Assembly (NCBI RefSeq): GCF_009910845.1
Contig: NZ_SIJB01000022.1
Location: 1-64,000, forward strand
Length of the DNA: 64,000 nucleotides
Direction: 5' to 3'
Origin: Chengkuizengella marina
Lineage (GTDB): Bacteria; Bacillota; Bacilli; Paenibacillales; KCTC-33759
Shown: piece after piece, positions 53,662 through 63,671 of the stretch
How the letters are laid out: each line of letters begins with the position of its first letter
Position numbering within the stretch: position 1 is the first letter of the stretch
The notes under the pieces: model-generated
The model's input: only the letters and a program-made list of their open reading frames with translations
Told to the model about the DNA's origin: nothing
Database searches by the model: none
Translations under genes and position numbers: made by a program

Positions 53662-54648
53662 ATGGAGAATATTCATCAAATATTAGAGGTTATTGAACAC
53701 TCCACAAAAAATTACGTATTAGCCACCATTATTCATGTGGAAGGTACAGCATATTTAAAAGAAGGGACTATGATGTTAATTCAAGAGAACGGCTTACAAG
53801 TTGGTGTTTTAAGCCCAGGTTGCCTAGAAAGTGACCTTGCTATCAGAGCCAAACAGGTTTTTAAAAATGGCAAATCTCTTACAATTACATATGATATGAG
53901 TGATAAAACAGATATCTCATGGGGACAAGGAGCTGGGTGTAATGGTGTTATATTTATTTTATTAGAGCTTCTAGATCACAGGCTAAAAGAAAATATGCTT
54001 CATATAAAAAAATCTCTTGATCAAGATATTCCTATTTTACATATAAAAATATTAACAGCAGATTTGAAACTTCTAAATAACCTTTATTACTTATTTGAAG
54101 GGAACACATTCTTTACACCTCAAAGCGGTGTTCAAAAATCTGAATCTAACTTGATTTATACACACGTATTTTTGCCCAAACCTCGCCTCATTATTTTTGG
54201 AGCAGGACCTGATGTAAAACCGCTAGTTTCACTTGCAGCATTATCAGGGTTTTCAATTACCTTATGTGACTGGAGAGGAGAACTCTGTAATTATAATCAC
54301 TTTCCCTCTGCAAACCAATTGATTGTAGGATTCCCAAAAGAAACGATTATTAAATTAAACCTTACCCCTCAAGATTATGTTGTCATCATGACGCATCATT
54401 TTCAAAGAGATCAAGAAATTCTATCCACACTCATTCATCAAGATTTACGTTATCTAGGTATCCTTGGACCCCGTGTCCGAACAGAAAAATTGTTAAATCG
54501 TACATCAATCCCCCTCTTCCTTCGCTCACCTATCGGACTTACCATTGGAGCAAAAGGTCCTCAGGAAATAGCTATTAGCATCGTTGCAGAGTTGATTCAA
54601 TGTTTACGTACACCATTACTCCAAAATGAGTTTGAGTTGGATAAATGA
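53662..54648 (+). CDS. XdhC-family maturation factor
   Basis: A 328-residue XdhC/CoxI protein. The N-terminal domain has SPGCLESDLAIRA and ISWGQGAGCNGVIFILLE. The C-terminal Rossmann domain has IIFGAGPDVKPLVSLAALSGF and the YLGILGPRVRTEKLL segment. XdhC binds the molybdenum cofactor, aids its sulfuration and inserts it into xanthine dehydrogenase. I start at ATG 53662, nine bases after GGAGG. First of five genes; it overlaps the next by four bases. Confidence 0.85.
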   Translation: MENIHQILEVIEHSTKNYVLATIIHVEGTAYLKEGTMMLIQENGLQVGVLSPGCLESDLAIRAKQVFKNGKSLTITYDMSDKTDISWGQGAGCNGVIFILLELLDHRLKENMLHIKKSLDQDIPILHIKILTADLKLLNNLYYLFEGNTFFTPQSGVQKSESNLIYTHVFLPKPRLIIFGAGPDVKPLVSLAALSGFSITLCDWRGELCNYNHFPSANQLIVGFPKETIIKLNLTPQDYVVIMTHHFQRDQEILSTLIHQDLRYLGILGPRVRTEKLLNRTSIPLFLRSPIGLTIGAKGPQEIAISIVAELIQCLRTPLLQNEFELDK

Positions 54649-55295
54649 TGAGTGATCCTATCATTGGTGTACTTCTCGCGGCAGGAAAAAGCAAGCGAAT
54701 GGGAAATAACAAGTTGAAATTACCACTAGGAGAGCAAACACTAGGAAATATTACACTAAAAGAAGCGATAAAATCCTCATTGGATCATCTAGTAGTTGTA
54801 ACTAATAAACAAGATCATCTTCAATGGATCTCCCCTTTTCTGTTATCACCACTGTTGAGAGATAAGTGGACTCAACAAACTTGCAAATCAGCAATTAAGG
54901 GGCAAGCATATTCAATAAAATGTGGAGTAAAAAAAGCGATGCAATTACAAGCAAAGTCTATTATGATACTGCTCGCGGATCAACCTTTTATATCTAAAGA
55001 TATAATAAACAAATTAATTGAACGTTATTTACATAATGAAAATGCCTATTTTATTGCAGCCTCTTTTCTGAACAGAATTAGACCTCCCATTTTATTTTCA
55101 CATCAAATGTTTCCTATACTTATGCAACTGGAAGGAGATATAGGGGCGAGATATATATTGGGCAATGAAAAATGGCAGGAGAAAGGAATTATAGTTCCTT
55201 TTGAAGATCCCATCCCTTTTTTAGATGTAGATACCAGAGAGGATTATGAATTTGCAAAAAATGTATGGAAGTCTCTAAAAATGACAAAGTGTTAA
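54645..55295 (+). CDS. Molybdenum cofactor cytidylyltransferase-like protein (MocA family)
   Basis: A 216-residue NTP transferase with VLLAAGKSKRMGNNKLKLPL (nucleotide-binding loop), LLADQPFIS and DVDTREDYE near the end. MocA-type enzymes convert the molybdopterin cofactor to its cytosine dinucleotide form for some molybdoenzymes. The usual third-position variations cannot tell CTP from GTP. Start ATG overlaps the XdhC stop (ATGA). Confidence 0.8.
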   Translation: MMSDPIIGVLLAAGKSKRMGNNKLKLPLGEQTLGNITLKEAIKSSLDHLVVVTNKQDHLQWISPFLLSPLLRDKWTQQTCKSAIKGQAYSIKCGVKKAMQLQAKSIMILLADQPFISKDIINKLIERYLHNENAYFIAASFLNRIRPPILFSHQMFPILMQLEGDIGARYILGNEKWQEKGIIVPFEDPIPFLDVDTREDYEFAKNVWKSLKMTKC

Positions 55296-55354
55296 ACCTC
55301 TAATACCTCTAATACATTAATAGTGAACCTTATGTAAGAGGGAGTGTATAGGCT

Positions 55355-57685
55355 ATGGATATACTCGGAAAAAGTATAATTCGGAAAGAGGCATTAGATA
55401 AAGCAACTGGCAAAGCAAAATATACTGCAGATGACCTTTCCGTATCTATGCTTCATGCAAAAATGAACATCAGTCCTTATGCTCACGCAAGAATTACACA
55501 TATTGACACATCTGAAGCATGGAAACTCTCTGGTGTTCGAGCTATCTTGGCTGGAGAGCAATTTCCTCTAACAGGTGAAGAAATCCGTGATCGTCCCCCC
55601 ATTGCCTATGATAGAGTACGGTATTGTGGTGAAGTTGTAGCTGTTATTGTTGCTGATAGTCCAGCGATTGCTAAAAGTGCTTCTAATCTTATCAAAGTTA
55701 CCTATGAACCTCTACCTGTTGTCAATTCTCCTAGTGAAGCTTATAAAATAAATGCCCCTTTAGTTCATGAAAATATAAATTCGTATCACCGCGAAAAAGG
55801 TGTATATCCAGAAGCAAATACCAATATTGCAAATCGTACAAAGATTCGAAAAGGAAACATGGAATTAGGTTGGAGAAAAAGTGAGATTGTTGTTGAAGCT
55901 AATTTTTCCTTTTCTCCATCTGATCATGCCGCAATGGAAACAAGATGTGCCATTGCAGAGATTCGTGAGGATGAAACCGTTATAATTACCTCCTCTTCCC
56001 AATCGCCTTTTATGATAAAAAAATTAATGCACACTTATTTCGATATTGATATAGGAAAAGTAATTGTTAATACACCTTTAGTTGGTGGTGCTTATGGAGG
56101 AAAAGCATCTGTTCAATTAGAGCTTATTGCATACCTAGCTTCTAAAGCCGTCAATGGAAGAAAAGTGAAGGTTTTAAATTCCAGAGAAGAAGATTTGATT
56201 ACATCCCCTGTCCATATTGGTTTAGACGCAACGATAAAGCTTGGATGTACGAAGGATGGTGTTTTACAGGCAGCGGAAATATTATATTTATTTGATGGAG
56301 GCGCATATTCAGATAAAGCGGTTGATATCAGTAGAGCAGGTGCGGTTGATTGTACAGGACCTTATCGCATAAACAATATTTGGTGTGATGCTTTATGCAT
56401 GTATACAAATCATCCATATGCTGCACCATTTAGAGGTTTCGGTCATTCAGAAGTCACGTTTGCTTTCGAAAGAACAATGGATATATTAGGAAATAAAATG
56501 AAAATGGACCCCTTACTCCTAAGATCCACTAATGCTATTTTATCTGGAGATACAACACCTACTCAAGTACTTGTAAACAAAAGTAATGTAGGAAATGTAT
56601 CCGAGTGCATCTCCAGATTGAAAAAAATCATCAATTGGGATGAAGGAAAGATTGAAAAGGTGAGTGATACGAAGGTTCGAGCAAAAGGAATATGCTGTAC
56701 TTGGAAAAACTCAACCATCGATCCTCATGCTGGGTCTGGGGTTACACTAACCTTCAACCCTGATGGCAGCATGAATCTTATTTCCGGCGTTGTAGAAATA
56801 GGAACAGCAACAAAATCGGTTCTTGCACAAATGTTAGCGGATAAAATGAAGATGGATATTCATAAAATCTATGTGCAGATGGAAGTCAACACACTATCTA
56901 CCCCTGAACATTGGAAAACAGTATCTAGCAGAGGAACATTTATGGCGGGTCGAGCTTTACTTAGCGCAGCTGATGATGTCATTTATCAGTTAAAAAAATT
57001 AGCTGCATGTATATTGAGATGTTCTAACGAAGATTTAGAAGTTGGATTTGGTAGAGTCTTTTTAAGAGATAATCCAGAACTCTATTTAAATATTAAAGAT
57101 ATTTGTTATGGATACAAATACCCAAACGGAAATGCTGTTGGAGGTCAAATTATTGGCAAGGGCCATTATATTCAAAGACACATCACTTATTTTGATCAAG
57201 ACACTGGGAGAGGAAATCCAGGTCCAGAATGGACTGTTGCTGCACAAGGGGTTGTGGTTGAATTGGATCGTTCAGATTACACTTATAAAATTATAAGAGC
57301 AATTACAGTCGTTGACATTGGAAAAATACTCAATGAAAAAGCCGCTTTAGGTCAAGTCATGGGTGGAATGAGCATGGGATTAAGTTTTGCTGGACGAGAA
57401 ACCTTTATTTTTGATCAACAGGGAAAAATTATAAATCCCCAACTTAGAACTTACCGTCCTCTACGTTTTGGTGAACATCCTCAGTATGATGTGGAATTTG
57501 TTCAAACTCCTGTGATAGATGGCCCCTATGGTGCACGAAGTGTAGGTGAACATGGATTAATTGGTATGCCAGCCGCTTTAGCTAACAGTTTATCCCTTGC
57601 TGCTGGAGTTGAGCTTAATCAATTGCCTCTTATCCCAGAATTAATTTGGAAAACGAAAGAAGGTGTTACCCATGATACAATTTGA
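55355..57685 (+). CDS. Xanthine dehydrogenase-type molybdopterin-binding subunit
   Basis: A 776-residue large subunit of the xanthine oxidase family. It contains RKEALDKATGKAKYTADD, GGAYGGKASVQLELIA (Mo cofactor), APFRGFGHSE and the active-site Glu in GPYGARSVGEHGLIG near the end. With the FAD and 2Fe-2S proteins encoded next it forms a three-subunit enzyme that hydroxylates purines or related N-heterocycles. The substrate is not provable; PucD-type hypoxanthine/xanthine activity is likely. The start follows AGAGGGAGTG. Confidence 0.9.
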   Translation: MDILGKSIIRKEALDKATGKAKYTADDLSVSMLHAKMNISPYAHARITHIDTSEAWKLSGVRAILAGEQFPLTGEEIRDRPPIAYDRVRYCGEVVAVIVADSPAIAKSASNLIKVTYEPLPVVNSPSEAYKINAPLVHENINSYHREKGVYPEANTNIANRTKIRKGNMELGWRKSEIVVEANFSFSPSDHAAMETRCAIAEIREDETVIITSSSQSPFMIKKLMHTYFDIDIGKVIVNTPLVGGAYGGKASVQLELIAYLASKAVNGRKVKVLNSREEDLITSPVHIGLDATIKLGCTKDGVLQAAEILYLFDGGAYSDKAVDISRAGAVDCTGPYRINNIWCDALCMYTNHPYAAPFRGFGHSEVTFAFERTMDILGNKMKMDPLLLRSTNAILSGDTTPTQVLVNKSNVGNVSECISRLKKIINWDEGKIEKVSDTKVRAKGICCTWKNSTIDPHAGSGVTLTFNPDGSMNLISGVVEIGTATKSVLAQMLADKMKMDIHKIYVQMEVNTLSTPEHWKTVSSRGTFMAGRALLSAADDVIYQLKKLAACILRCSNEDLEVGFGRVFLRDNPELYLNIKDICYGYKYPNGNAVGGQIIGKGHYIQRHITYFDQDTGRGNPGPEWTVAAQGVVVELDRSDYTYKIIRAITVVDIGKILNEKAALGQVMGGMSMGLSFAGRETFIFDQQGKIINPQLRTYRPLRFGEHPQYDVEFVQTPVIDGPYGARSVGEHGLIGMPAALANSLSLAAGVELNQLPLIPELIWKTKEGVTHDTI

Positions 57686-58532
57686 TTTTGAATACTATAA
57701 ACCTGCTTCCATCTATGAGGCAGTTCAATTATTTCAAACACTAGATTCTCAAGGAAAACAACCTATATATTATTCGGGTGGTACCGAAATCATTTCACTT
57801 GCACGAATAAATCTTCTTTATACAAAAGCTGTTATTGATATCAAAGACATTCCAGAATGTAATATTTTACGAATACAGGACAATCAATTGGTTTTAGGCG
57901 CTTGTCTTCCACTAACTATCATTGAAGATGCAAATCATTTTCCTTTACTAACAAAAACCTTAAGAGAAATTGCTGATCATACCAACCGCAATAAAATTAC
58001 AATTGGCGGCAACATTTGCGGACAGATCTATTACAGAGAAGCTGTATTACCTTTTTTACTATCAGATAGTCAAGTTGTCATTGCTGGTATTCAAGGTTTG
58101 AAATATGTACCTATTCAACAAGTATTTCATCAACAATTGCAATTGCAAAAAGGTGAATTTTTAGTCCAAATCATAACGAATGAAAATGATCTCCAACTAC
58201 CATTTGTCAGTATAAAAAAACGACAGCAGTGGGATACTGGTTATCCACTAGTTACAGTTGTCGCCATTACAAAATCATCAGATAATTCATCGAACTCCTC
58301 AACAAAACAAATCCATGTAGCATTTAGTGGGATGAGTCCCTTTCCTTATCGCTCAGAACAAATTGAAGAAGACTTAAACCAACAAAACGCTTCTGTCCAA
58401 CATAGAGTAAACCTAGCGATAACACATTTACCAGAACCCATTCTAAACGATGTAGAAGGTTCTTCAGAATATCGCAAGTTTGTATTAAAAAACACACTGC
58501 AACACGCATTAACTACTTTGGAGGCTGAGTAA
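57672..58532 (+). CDS. Xanthine dehydrogenase-type FAD-binding subunit
   Basis: A 286-residue subunit with YYSGGTEIISLARI (FAD loop, usual AGGTDL), the second FAD motif ITIGGNICGQIYYREAVLPFLL, and a C-terminal CO_deh_flav_C domain (IHVAFSGMSPFPYRSEQIEE). The ATG at 57672 overlaps the end of the large subunit gene by 14 bases. It passes electrons from 2Fe-2S clusters to NAD+. Confidence 0.9.
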   Translation: MIQFDFEYYKPASIYEAVQLFQTLDSQGKQPIYYSGGTEIISLARINLLYTKAVIDIKDIPECNILRIQDNQLVLGACLPLTIIEDANHFPLLTKTLREIADHTNRNKITIGGNICGQIYYREAVLPFLLSDSQVVIAGIQGLKYVPIQQVFHQQLQLQKGEFLVQIITNENDLQLPFVSIKKRQQWDTGYPLVTVVAITKSSDNSSNSSTKQIHVAFSGMSPFPYRSEQIEEDLNQQNASVQHRVNLAITHLPEPILNDVEGSSEYRKFVLKNTLQHALTTLEAE

Positions 58533-58533
58533 T

Positions 58534-59019
58534 ATGTATTCATCAAACTCTAAAAATCTGAATATTTCATTATCTATAAATGATGAAGAAAGATCTGTAG
58601 TTGTTAGACCTGCTAACACACTTTTATCTGTGATTAGGGAAGGATTGGGATTAACAGGAACAAAACCAGGTTGTTACAATGGTGATTGCGGTGCCTGTAC
58701 AGTTGATGTAGATGGGGTACCCATCAAATCGTGTTTAATGTTAGCAGTTGAGGGCGTTGGCAAAAAAATTACAACCATAGAAGGTTTAAGGAATACACCT
58801 GTTCAAAAAAGCTTTGTAGAACATTTTGCTTTTCAGTGTGGTTATTGTACACCAGGTTTTATTATAAATTGCAATGCTTTAATTCAAAAACATCCAAATG
58901 CTAAAGATGAAATCATCGAAGAGTGGCTTGAATCAAATATTTGTCGGTGTACTGGTTATAAAGAAATTGAAGAAGCTATCAAATCAGTCATTACTGCAAA
59001 AAGTGAAGAACAGCTTTGA
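58534..59019 (+). CDS. Xanthine dehydrogenase-type 2Fe-2S subunit
   Basis: A 161-residue protein with two 2Fe-2S clusters: CYNGDCGACTVDVDGVPIKSC (plant-type) and QCGYCTPGF...CRCTGYKEI. Start one base after the FAD subunit stop. It carries electrons from the Mo site to FAD. Last gene of the operon. Confidence 0.93.
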   Translation: MYSSNSKNLNISLSINDEERSVVVRPANTLLSVIREGLGLTGTKPGCYNGDCGACTVDVDGVPIKSCLMLAVEGVGKKITTIEGLRNTPVQKSFVEHFAFQCGYCTPGFIINCNALIQKHPNAKDEIIEEWLESNICRCTGYKEIEEAIKSVITAKSEEQL

Positions 59020-59036
59020 ATCCCAGTTTATACAGT

Positions 59037-59062
59037 AAAAAAAGCCCCCTTAGGAGCTTTGG
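59037..59062 (-). terminator. Terminator of the 57-residue gene
   Basis: AAAGCTCC and GGGGGCTTT-type arms on the minus strand followed by TTTTTTT. Confidence 0.6.
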
Positions 59063-59066
59063 AATA

Positions 59067-59240
59067 TTAGTGTAAATTTGATTTTTTACTTTCTTCAATC
59101 GTTCGCATTAATTTCTTCTTTGCAACGGTTTTTAATTCTGGTTGTTGATTAAAACGTATGCCAGTTAAAGCTATCGCTTCTTTCAACGTTAATTCAACTG
59201 TAATTTTCTCGTTCCCTTTAGGAACTTTTACTTCATTCAT
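59067..59240 (-). CDS. Hypothetical protein, 57 aa
   Basis: ATG at 59240 behind GAGGTGATCCAA. The product starts MNEVKVPKGNEKITVELTLK and ends with a Lys-rich helix. It may fold as a short beta-alpha domain. No family recognised. It ends with its own terminator, facing the xanthine dehydrogenase operon. Confidence 0.5.
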   Translation of the reverse strand: MNEVKVPKGNEKITVELTLKEAIALTGIRFNQQPELKTVAKKKLMRTIEESKKSNLH

Positions 59241-59659
59241 TTGGATCACCTCACAAAGATTTTCTTTTAGTTTTTAACACTAAAAGCAAAACAAATAAAA
59301 GCGTTTACAATCCGAATTCAATTTAGCTTAAACACTTGATATTAAAGGATCCTTACAATTTTAATTTAACACACTATGTAAGGTTTATCAAGTGGGAATT
59401 TAGATTATTTTTAACTTTTTTTCAATTTCATTTTCACCTATTTTTTGCATTTTGCAAAAGCTATTTTTTTCGTTACAATATACTAATAATACTTCGGGGA
59501 CCTCGTAATATAAAAAAGCAATAATGTACTTTTGTTATATTCTAATTTTTACCATTATGAAATTAATTCATTCACAATATAAAATATATTTAAGCATTAA
59601 TTTAACTTCATCCCAGAAGCATCAAATATGGAATGAAGTAAAGGAGATAAATTATAAAT
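59241..59659. other. Intergenic stretch before ytqA with a long imperfect hairpin
   Basis: At 59333-59397 outer arms CACTTGATA/TATCAAGTG and inner arms CCTTACA/TGTAAGG form a nested hairpin of about 65 bases. The rest is AT-rich and contains no gene with a ribosome binding site; the frame from 59524 overlaps ytqA out of phase and is rejected. Confidence 0.4.
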
Positions 59660-60610
59660 ATGAAATTAACAGAACAAAATTCTCCCCTCCTTTGGGGAGA
59701 GAAACGTTTTCATACATGGAATGTTGAGATGAGAAATACCTTTAATGAAAAAGTATTTAAAGTCATGTTAGATGCTGGATTTACTTGTCCGAATAGAGAT
59801 GGAAAAATTGCAACTGGAGGTTGTACTTTTTGCAGTGCTCGAGGATCAGGTGACTTTGCAGGAAGTCGAAGAGATGATCTAGTAACTCAATTTAATACAA
59901 TTCGAGATAAACAACATCAAAAATGGCCTAATGCCAAATACATCGGTTATTTTCAAGCTTACACAAACACCTATGCCCCCGTAGAAGAGCTTCGTGAGTA
60001 TTATGAGGTCATTTTAGAACAGCCAGGAGTTGTTGGACTTTCTATTGCCACTCGACCCGATTGCCTACCAGATGATGTTATTGAATACTTGGCAGAATTA
60101 AACGAGAGAACTTATCTTTGGGTGGAAATGGGATTGCAAACTGTACATGAAAGCACATCCAATCTGATTAATCGTGCTCATGATACTCAATGTTATTTAG
60201 AGGCGGTTGAAAAATTAAGGAAACACAACATTCGGGTTTGTGCTCACATTATTTATGGTCTCCCTCAAGAAACACACGAAATGATGCTGGATACAGGAAA
60301 AGCTGTTGCAAACATGGATGTGCAAGGAATTAAGATTCACCTTCTGCACCTAATGAAAAAAACACCAATGGTCAAACAATGGGAAGCTGGCTTGCTACGT
60401 TTTCTTGATAAGGATGAATATATCAAACTAATCGTTGATACTTTGGAAATTCTCCCTCCAGAAATGATTGTTCATCGACTAACAGGAGATGCTCCTCGTG
60501 ACTTATTAATTGGACCAATGTGGAGCTTAAAAAAATGGGAGGTTCTCAATGCCATTGATGCAGAATTAAAAAATCGAAATACGTGGCAAGGGAAGTTTTG
60601 GAAAAGTTAA
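59660..60610 (+). CDS. ytqA: Radical SAM protein, YtqA family
   Basis: A 316-residue radical SAM enzyme of the TIGR01212 family. The 4Fe-4S motif is in CPNRDGKIATGGCTFC (Cys spacing longer than CxxxCxxC, as usual for this family). Further marks: GYFQAYTNTYAPVEELR, VGLSIATRPDCLPDDV. The role is not certain; it is a conserved gene paired with ytqB. The ATG follows AAAGGAGATAAAT. An N-terminal FNEKVFKVMLDAGF is shared with family members. Confidence 0.9.
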   Translation: MKLTEQNSPLLWGEKRFHTWNVEMRNTFNEKVFKVMLDAGFTCPNRDGKIATGGCTFCSARGSGDFAGSRRDDLVTQFNTIRDKQHQKWPNAKYIGYFQAYTNTYAPVEELREYYEVILEQPGVVGLSIATRPDCLPDDVIEYLAELNERTYLWVEMGLQTVHESTSNLINRAHDTQCYLEAVEKLRKHNIRVCAHIIYGLPQETHEMMLDTGKAVANMDVQGIKIHLLHLMKKTPMVKQWEAGLLRFLDKDEYIKLIVDTLEILPPEMIVHRLTGDAPRDLLIGPMWSLKKWEVLNAIDAELKNRNTWQGKFWKS

Positions 60611-60682
60611 ACTTAAGCAATGATAGATTAAAAATCTCTCTCTATATATAAATTGTTACTTTGTGAAAATGGAGGAACCATT

Positions 60683-61258
60683 GTGGGCTTTTTATCGATA
60701 TTAGGACAAACACATAAATTAATTCAGGAACGAGTAAAACAAGGGGATATCGTTATTGATGCTACGGTTGGAAACGGAAATGATACCTTATTTCTTAAAA
60801 AATTAGTTGGTGATAACGGAGTAGTTTGTGGTTTTGATGTGCAAATTACAGCGATTGAAAATACAGTAAAACGATTCTCTGATGCTGGTATCTCTTTAGA
60901 ACATGTCCATCTAATTAAAAACAGTCACGATAAAATGTTGGAAGTATTACCCCCTTCTATGCATGAAAAAGTGTCTGCCATCATGTTTAACCTAGGTTAT
61001 TTGCCTGGTGGAGATCATAAAAAAATTACGCAGCAAGAAACAACAATACGTGCACTGCAACATTCTCTTTTATTTTTGGAAAAAGACGGAATCATTACTA
61101 TAGTGGTTTACTCTGGTCATCCAGGAGGAAAAAAAGAAGCAGACGCTGTACTTACATGGGTACAAAACTTACCTCAGCAATATTATCAAGTTCTGAGTTA
61201 TCAATTTTTAAATCAAAAAAATAACCCTCCTTTTTTAATTGCGATTTTGAAGAGATAG
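60683..61258 (+). CDS. ytqB: Class I SAM-dependent methyltransferase, YtqB family
   Basis: A 191-residue methyltransferase with DATVGNGNDTLFL (SAM motif I), FDVQITAIENT and FNLGYLPGGDH. The start is GTG at 60683, seven bases after GGAGG; the open frame from 60653 includes that site. YtqB proteins are rRNA- or tRNA-methylase-like. Downstream of ytqA, as in Bacillus. Confidence 0.85.
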   Translation: MGFLSILGQTHKLIQERVKQGDIVIDATVGNGNDTLFLKKLVGDNGVVCGFDVQITAIENTVKRFSDAGISLEHVHLIKNSHDKMLEVLPPSMHEKVSAIMFNLGYLPGGDHKKITQQETTIRALQHSLLFLEKDGIITIVVYSGHPGGKKEADAVLTWVQNLPQQYYQVLSYQFLNQKNNPPFLIAILKR

Positions 61259-61385
61259 TTTAGTTTTGAAACCTCCATGAATGAATTAAATCTATCTGGC
61301 TAATAAACGCCCAGTAAGCTGATATGATCCCCTTACGGTAAACAGTTTAAAAAATATAACTGTATATCATAAGGGGAGTTTTATT

Positions 61386-61576
61386 ATGGGTAGAAAATCT
61401 AAAGTTGAATATGAATTGAAGGTTTTAGCAGAGAATTATTTGCGTTAAGAGTATGAAAGCGATATGTGAAGAACTTTCGATAGCACGTAGTTCAGTTCGA
61501 CAAATGGGTTAGCCTCTACAGATCAAAAGGCTCAGTTGGACTACTCCCTTAACGAAAGCATACTTACAGTAAATTA
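61386..61576 (+). pseudogene. Remnant of an IS3-family transposase OrfA
   Basis: Pieces in different frames match the start of IS3/IS150-type OrfA. MGRKSKVEYELKVLAENYLR ends at a TAA. WVSLYRSKGSVGLLP comes about 80 bases later in another frame, and RKHTYSKL in a third. The upstream 61310-61385 part (CCCTTACGG...ATAAGGGGAGTT) looks like the left end. The rest of the element is missing, so it is inactive. The gap 61577-61760 holds only AT-rich DNA. Confidence 0.55.
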
Positions 61577-61730
61577 ACAATATCTGATTTTAATTTAAAT
61601 AATCAATAAATCAATGTTTTTGACGTTTTTTTCTAAAAAATATGATCAAAAATGTTCAAAAAACAATATAATATCTGAACCAATGTTTTTAAACATGAGT
61701 TTCTGATAAATACAAGTGTAATTTGTTTAG

Positions 61731-62024
<294 letters not shown>

Positions 62025-62386
62025 ACATAAAACAACCTTTCTGATATAAATAATAACGTTCTATGAAACCAAGCTTTTTACCCTCATTAGATATAATTCT
62101 ATTGGGGGCATTAATACCTCATATGACACAAGCACAGTTGATGCTTACTATTATGCTGGTTCATTGGAATACAACAAGCTTTGGATGCTGTTGGGATTAA
62201 CTAATAATTTATAATTGACTCAAATAGTGAAGCTTTGTTTATTTAGAAGATCCATAATTTAAACTTATAAATAAACAATAAAGAGTCTAGTTTGTACTAG
62301 ACTCTTTTACTGTGATCAAAATATTTTCAAAACTAGTTTAATGAATGGAACTGATTCTAGTTAGTATTTTTTGTAAATTTAAAAAT
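62025..62386. other. Intergenic stretch with a broken frame and terminator
   Basis: A protein-like piece (GINTSYDTSTVDAYYYAGSL and on to TAA near 62212) has no start and no known family; it may be the end of a decayed gene. A strong terminator lies at 62281-62306. Confidence 0.35.
62281..62308. terminator. Bidirectional terminator
   Basis: AAGAGTCTAGT-TTGT-ACTAGACTCTT, an 11-bp perfect stem, followed by TT on the plus strand. It lies between the c-subunit-like gene (plus) and the TetR gene (minus). Confidence 0.75.
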
Positions 62387-62956
62387 CTAATTTTTAACTT
62401 CTAATCCTCTCACAAATACTTTTACCATTGTTTCAAGGTATTTATCCTTCGGTGGGATTTTAAATAACCCATCTTCTTTATATTCTTCTAAAAAAAATGC
62501 GCCTTGCAAACTTGAAAAAAACTGTAAAGCCAATGAATCAATATCAAAAGAAACAATTTTCCCCATTTTTTGCATTTGCAATAAATACTCATAGAATAAA
62601 TCTTGTAATTCCCCTCTATTAGGTATAAGTTTGCTTGTATCTGTTCGCATAAAAAACTTCATAAAGTGATAGTTATCCTCATCTATATTGATTAACATTT
62701 TTGTGAGATTAAGCAGGTCTTTCTCAAAATCATAAACAACAGCACTTTTAAAATAATTTGTAAGATGTGACTGAATGGTCACAACATTATTTAATGCTGT
62801 TTCAAGAATTTTTTCTTTAGAGCCAAAATGACGATATATGGTTAACTCATTGATACCTACTTTTGTAGCAATCATTTTTACCGTTGTTATTTGATAACCA
62901 TTCTCTGCAAATAATCTAATGCTTGCTTTCATAATTTTTTCTTTTGTGTTGCTCAT
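62387..62956 (-). CDS. TetR/AcrR-family regulator
   Basis: A 189-residue repressor. HTH is in GYQITTVKMIATKVGINELTIYRHFGSKEKIL; the C-terminal part resembles TetR_C ligand domains. Start ATG at 62956 after TAGGAGCGA. No divergent transporter is next to it; its target is unknown. Confidence 0.85.
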   Translation of the reverse strand: MSNTKEKIMKASIRLFAENGYQITTVKMIATKVGINELTIYRHFGSKEKILETALNNVVTIQSHLTNYFKSAVVYDFEKDLLNLTKMLINIDEDNYHFMKFFMRTDTSKLIPNRGELQDLFYEYLLQMQKMGKIVSFDIDSLALQFFSSLQGAFFLEEYKEDGLFKIPPKDKYLETMVKVFVRGLEVKN

Positions 62957-63235
62957 TCTATCGCTCCTAATATTATTTCTATAATATTCATTATAGACTT
63001 ATTATATAGTTTATCCAAATGAATATTAGCTAAGTTAGTTACAAGAAATTGATAGAACTATTAATGAGCCAGCGATTTATAAATTTTATGATAAACATAT
63101 GATAAAAAAGAGCCCCATTTCTAAGACTCTCATTGGTACACAATGCATATACTAGCATATTTTCAATTTTAATAAAAAAGTTAGAAATAGAACAATGGAT
63201 AAAATCAGGATTTTAACGAAGTAAATATATCTAAA

Positions 63236-63671
63236 TTATTCCTCTTTTAAAGGGAAGATGGAAGTAAAAAGATTTTTATCATCAACCTCTTCAAAATATC
63301 CATTAATTTCAATATAAGGTTCATCGATCATTATATCTGGATCACTCATTCCTTCAAGTGGGGTGAAAAGACTTAAAATGATTTCTTCATTAGATTTTAT
63401 GTTTGATTTGTTTCCTAAAGCTTCTACTTTAAACTCATTTCCTTTAGAACCGCCAGTTGTTCTAATTGGATAAGAAAGATAAACGTTGTTTTGCTTTAAG
63501 TTAAATTTGCTTTCATTAATTAGTTTAATAGAGTAACTTATCCCGTCCTCTAATTCAATTTTATCTATTAATTCAATTTTTATGCTTTTTATATCATTTA
63601 GAGTTGCTATGGATTCGTCATTAGCACAACCAGTAATAAGTAAGATAATTAAAATGAAATCTAGTTTTCAA
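63236..63671 (-). pseudogene. Frameshifted lipoprotein gene
   Basis: A TTG at 63671 behind GAGAGGTGCG would give only KTRFHFNYLTYYWLC and stop. The next frame runs without break to TAA at 63236: FILIILLITGCANDESIATL is a signal peptide with the lipobox ITGCA, then a ~125-residue soluble part ending FPFKEE. The signal-peptide frame has an in-frame TGA just before it and no usable start, so one indel near 63665 disconnects start and body. The body is intact, which suggests a recent event or a sequence error. No family recognised. Confidence 0.55.

Noticed and set aside
59524-59727. 67-aa frame before ytqA
   Set aside because: Out of phase with ytqA and overlapping its start; the ytqA ATG has a proper site and the family match.
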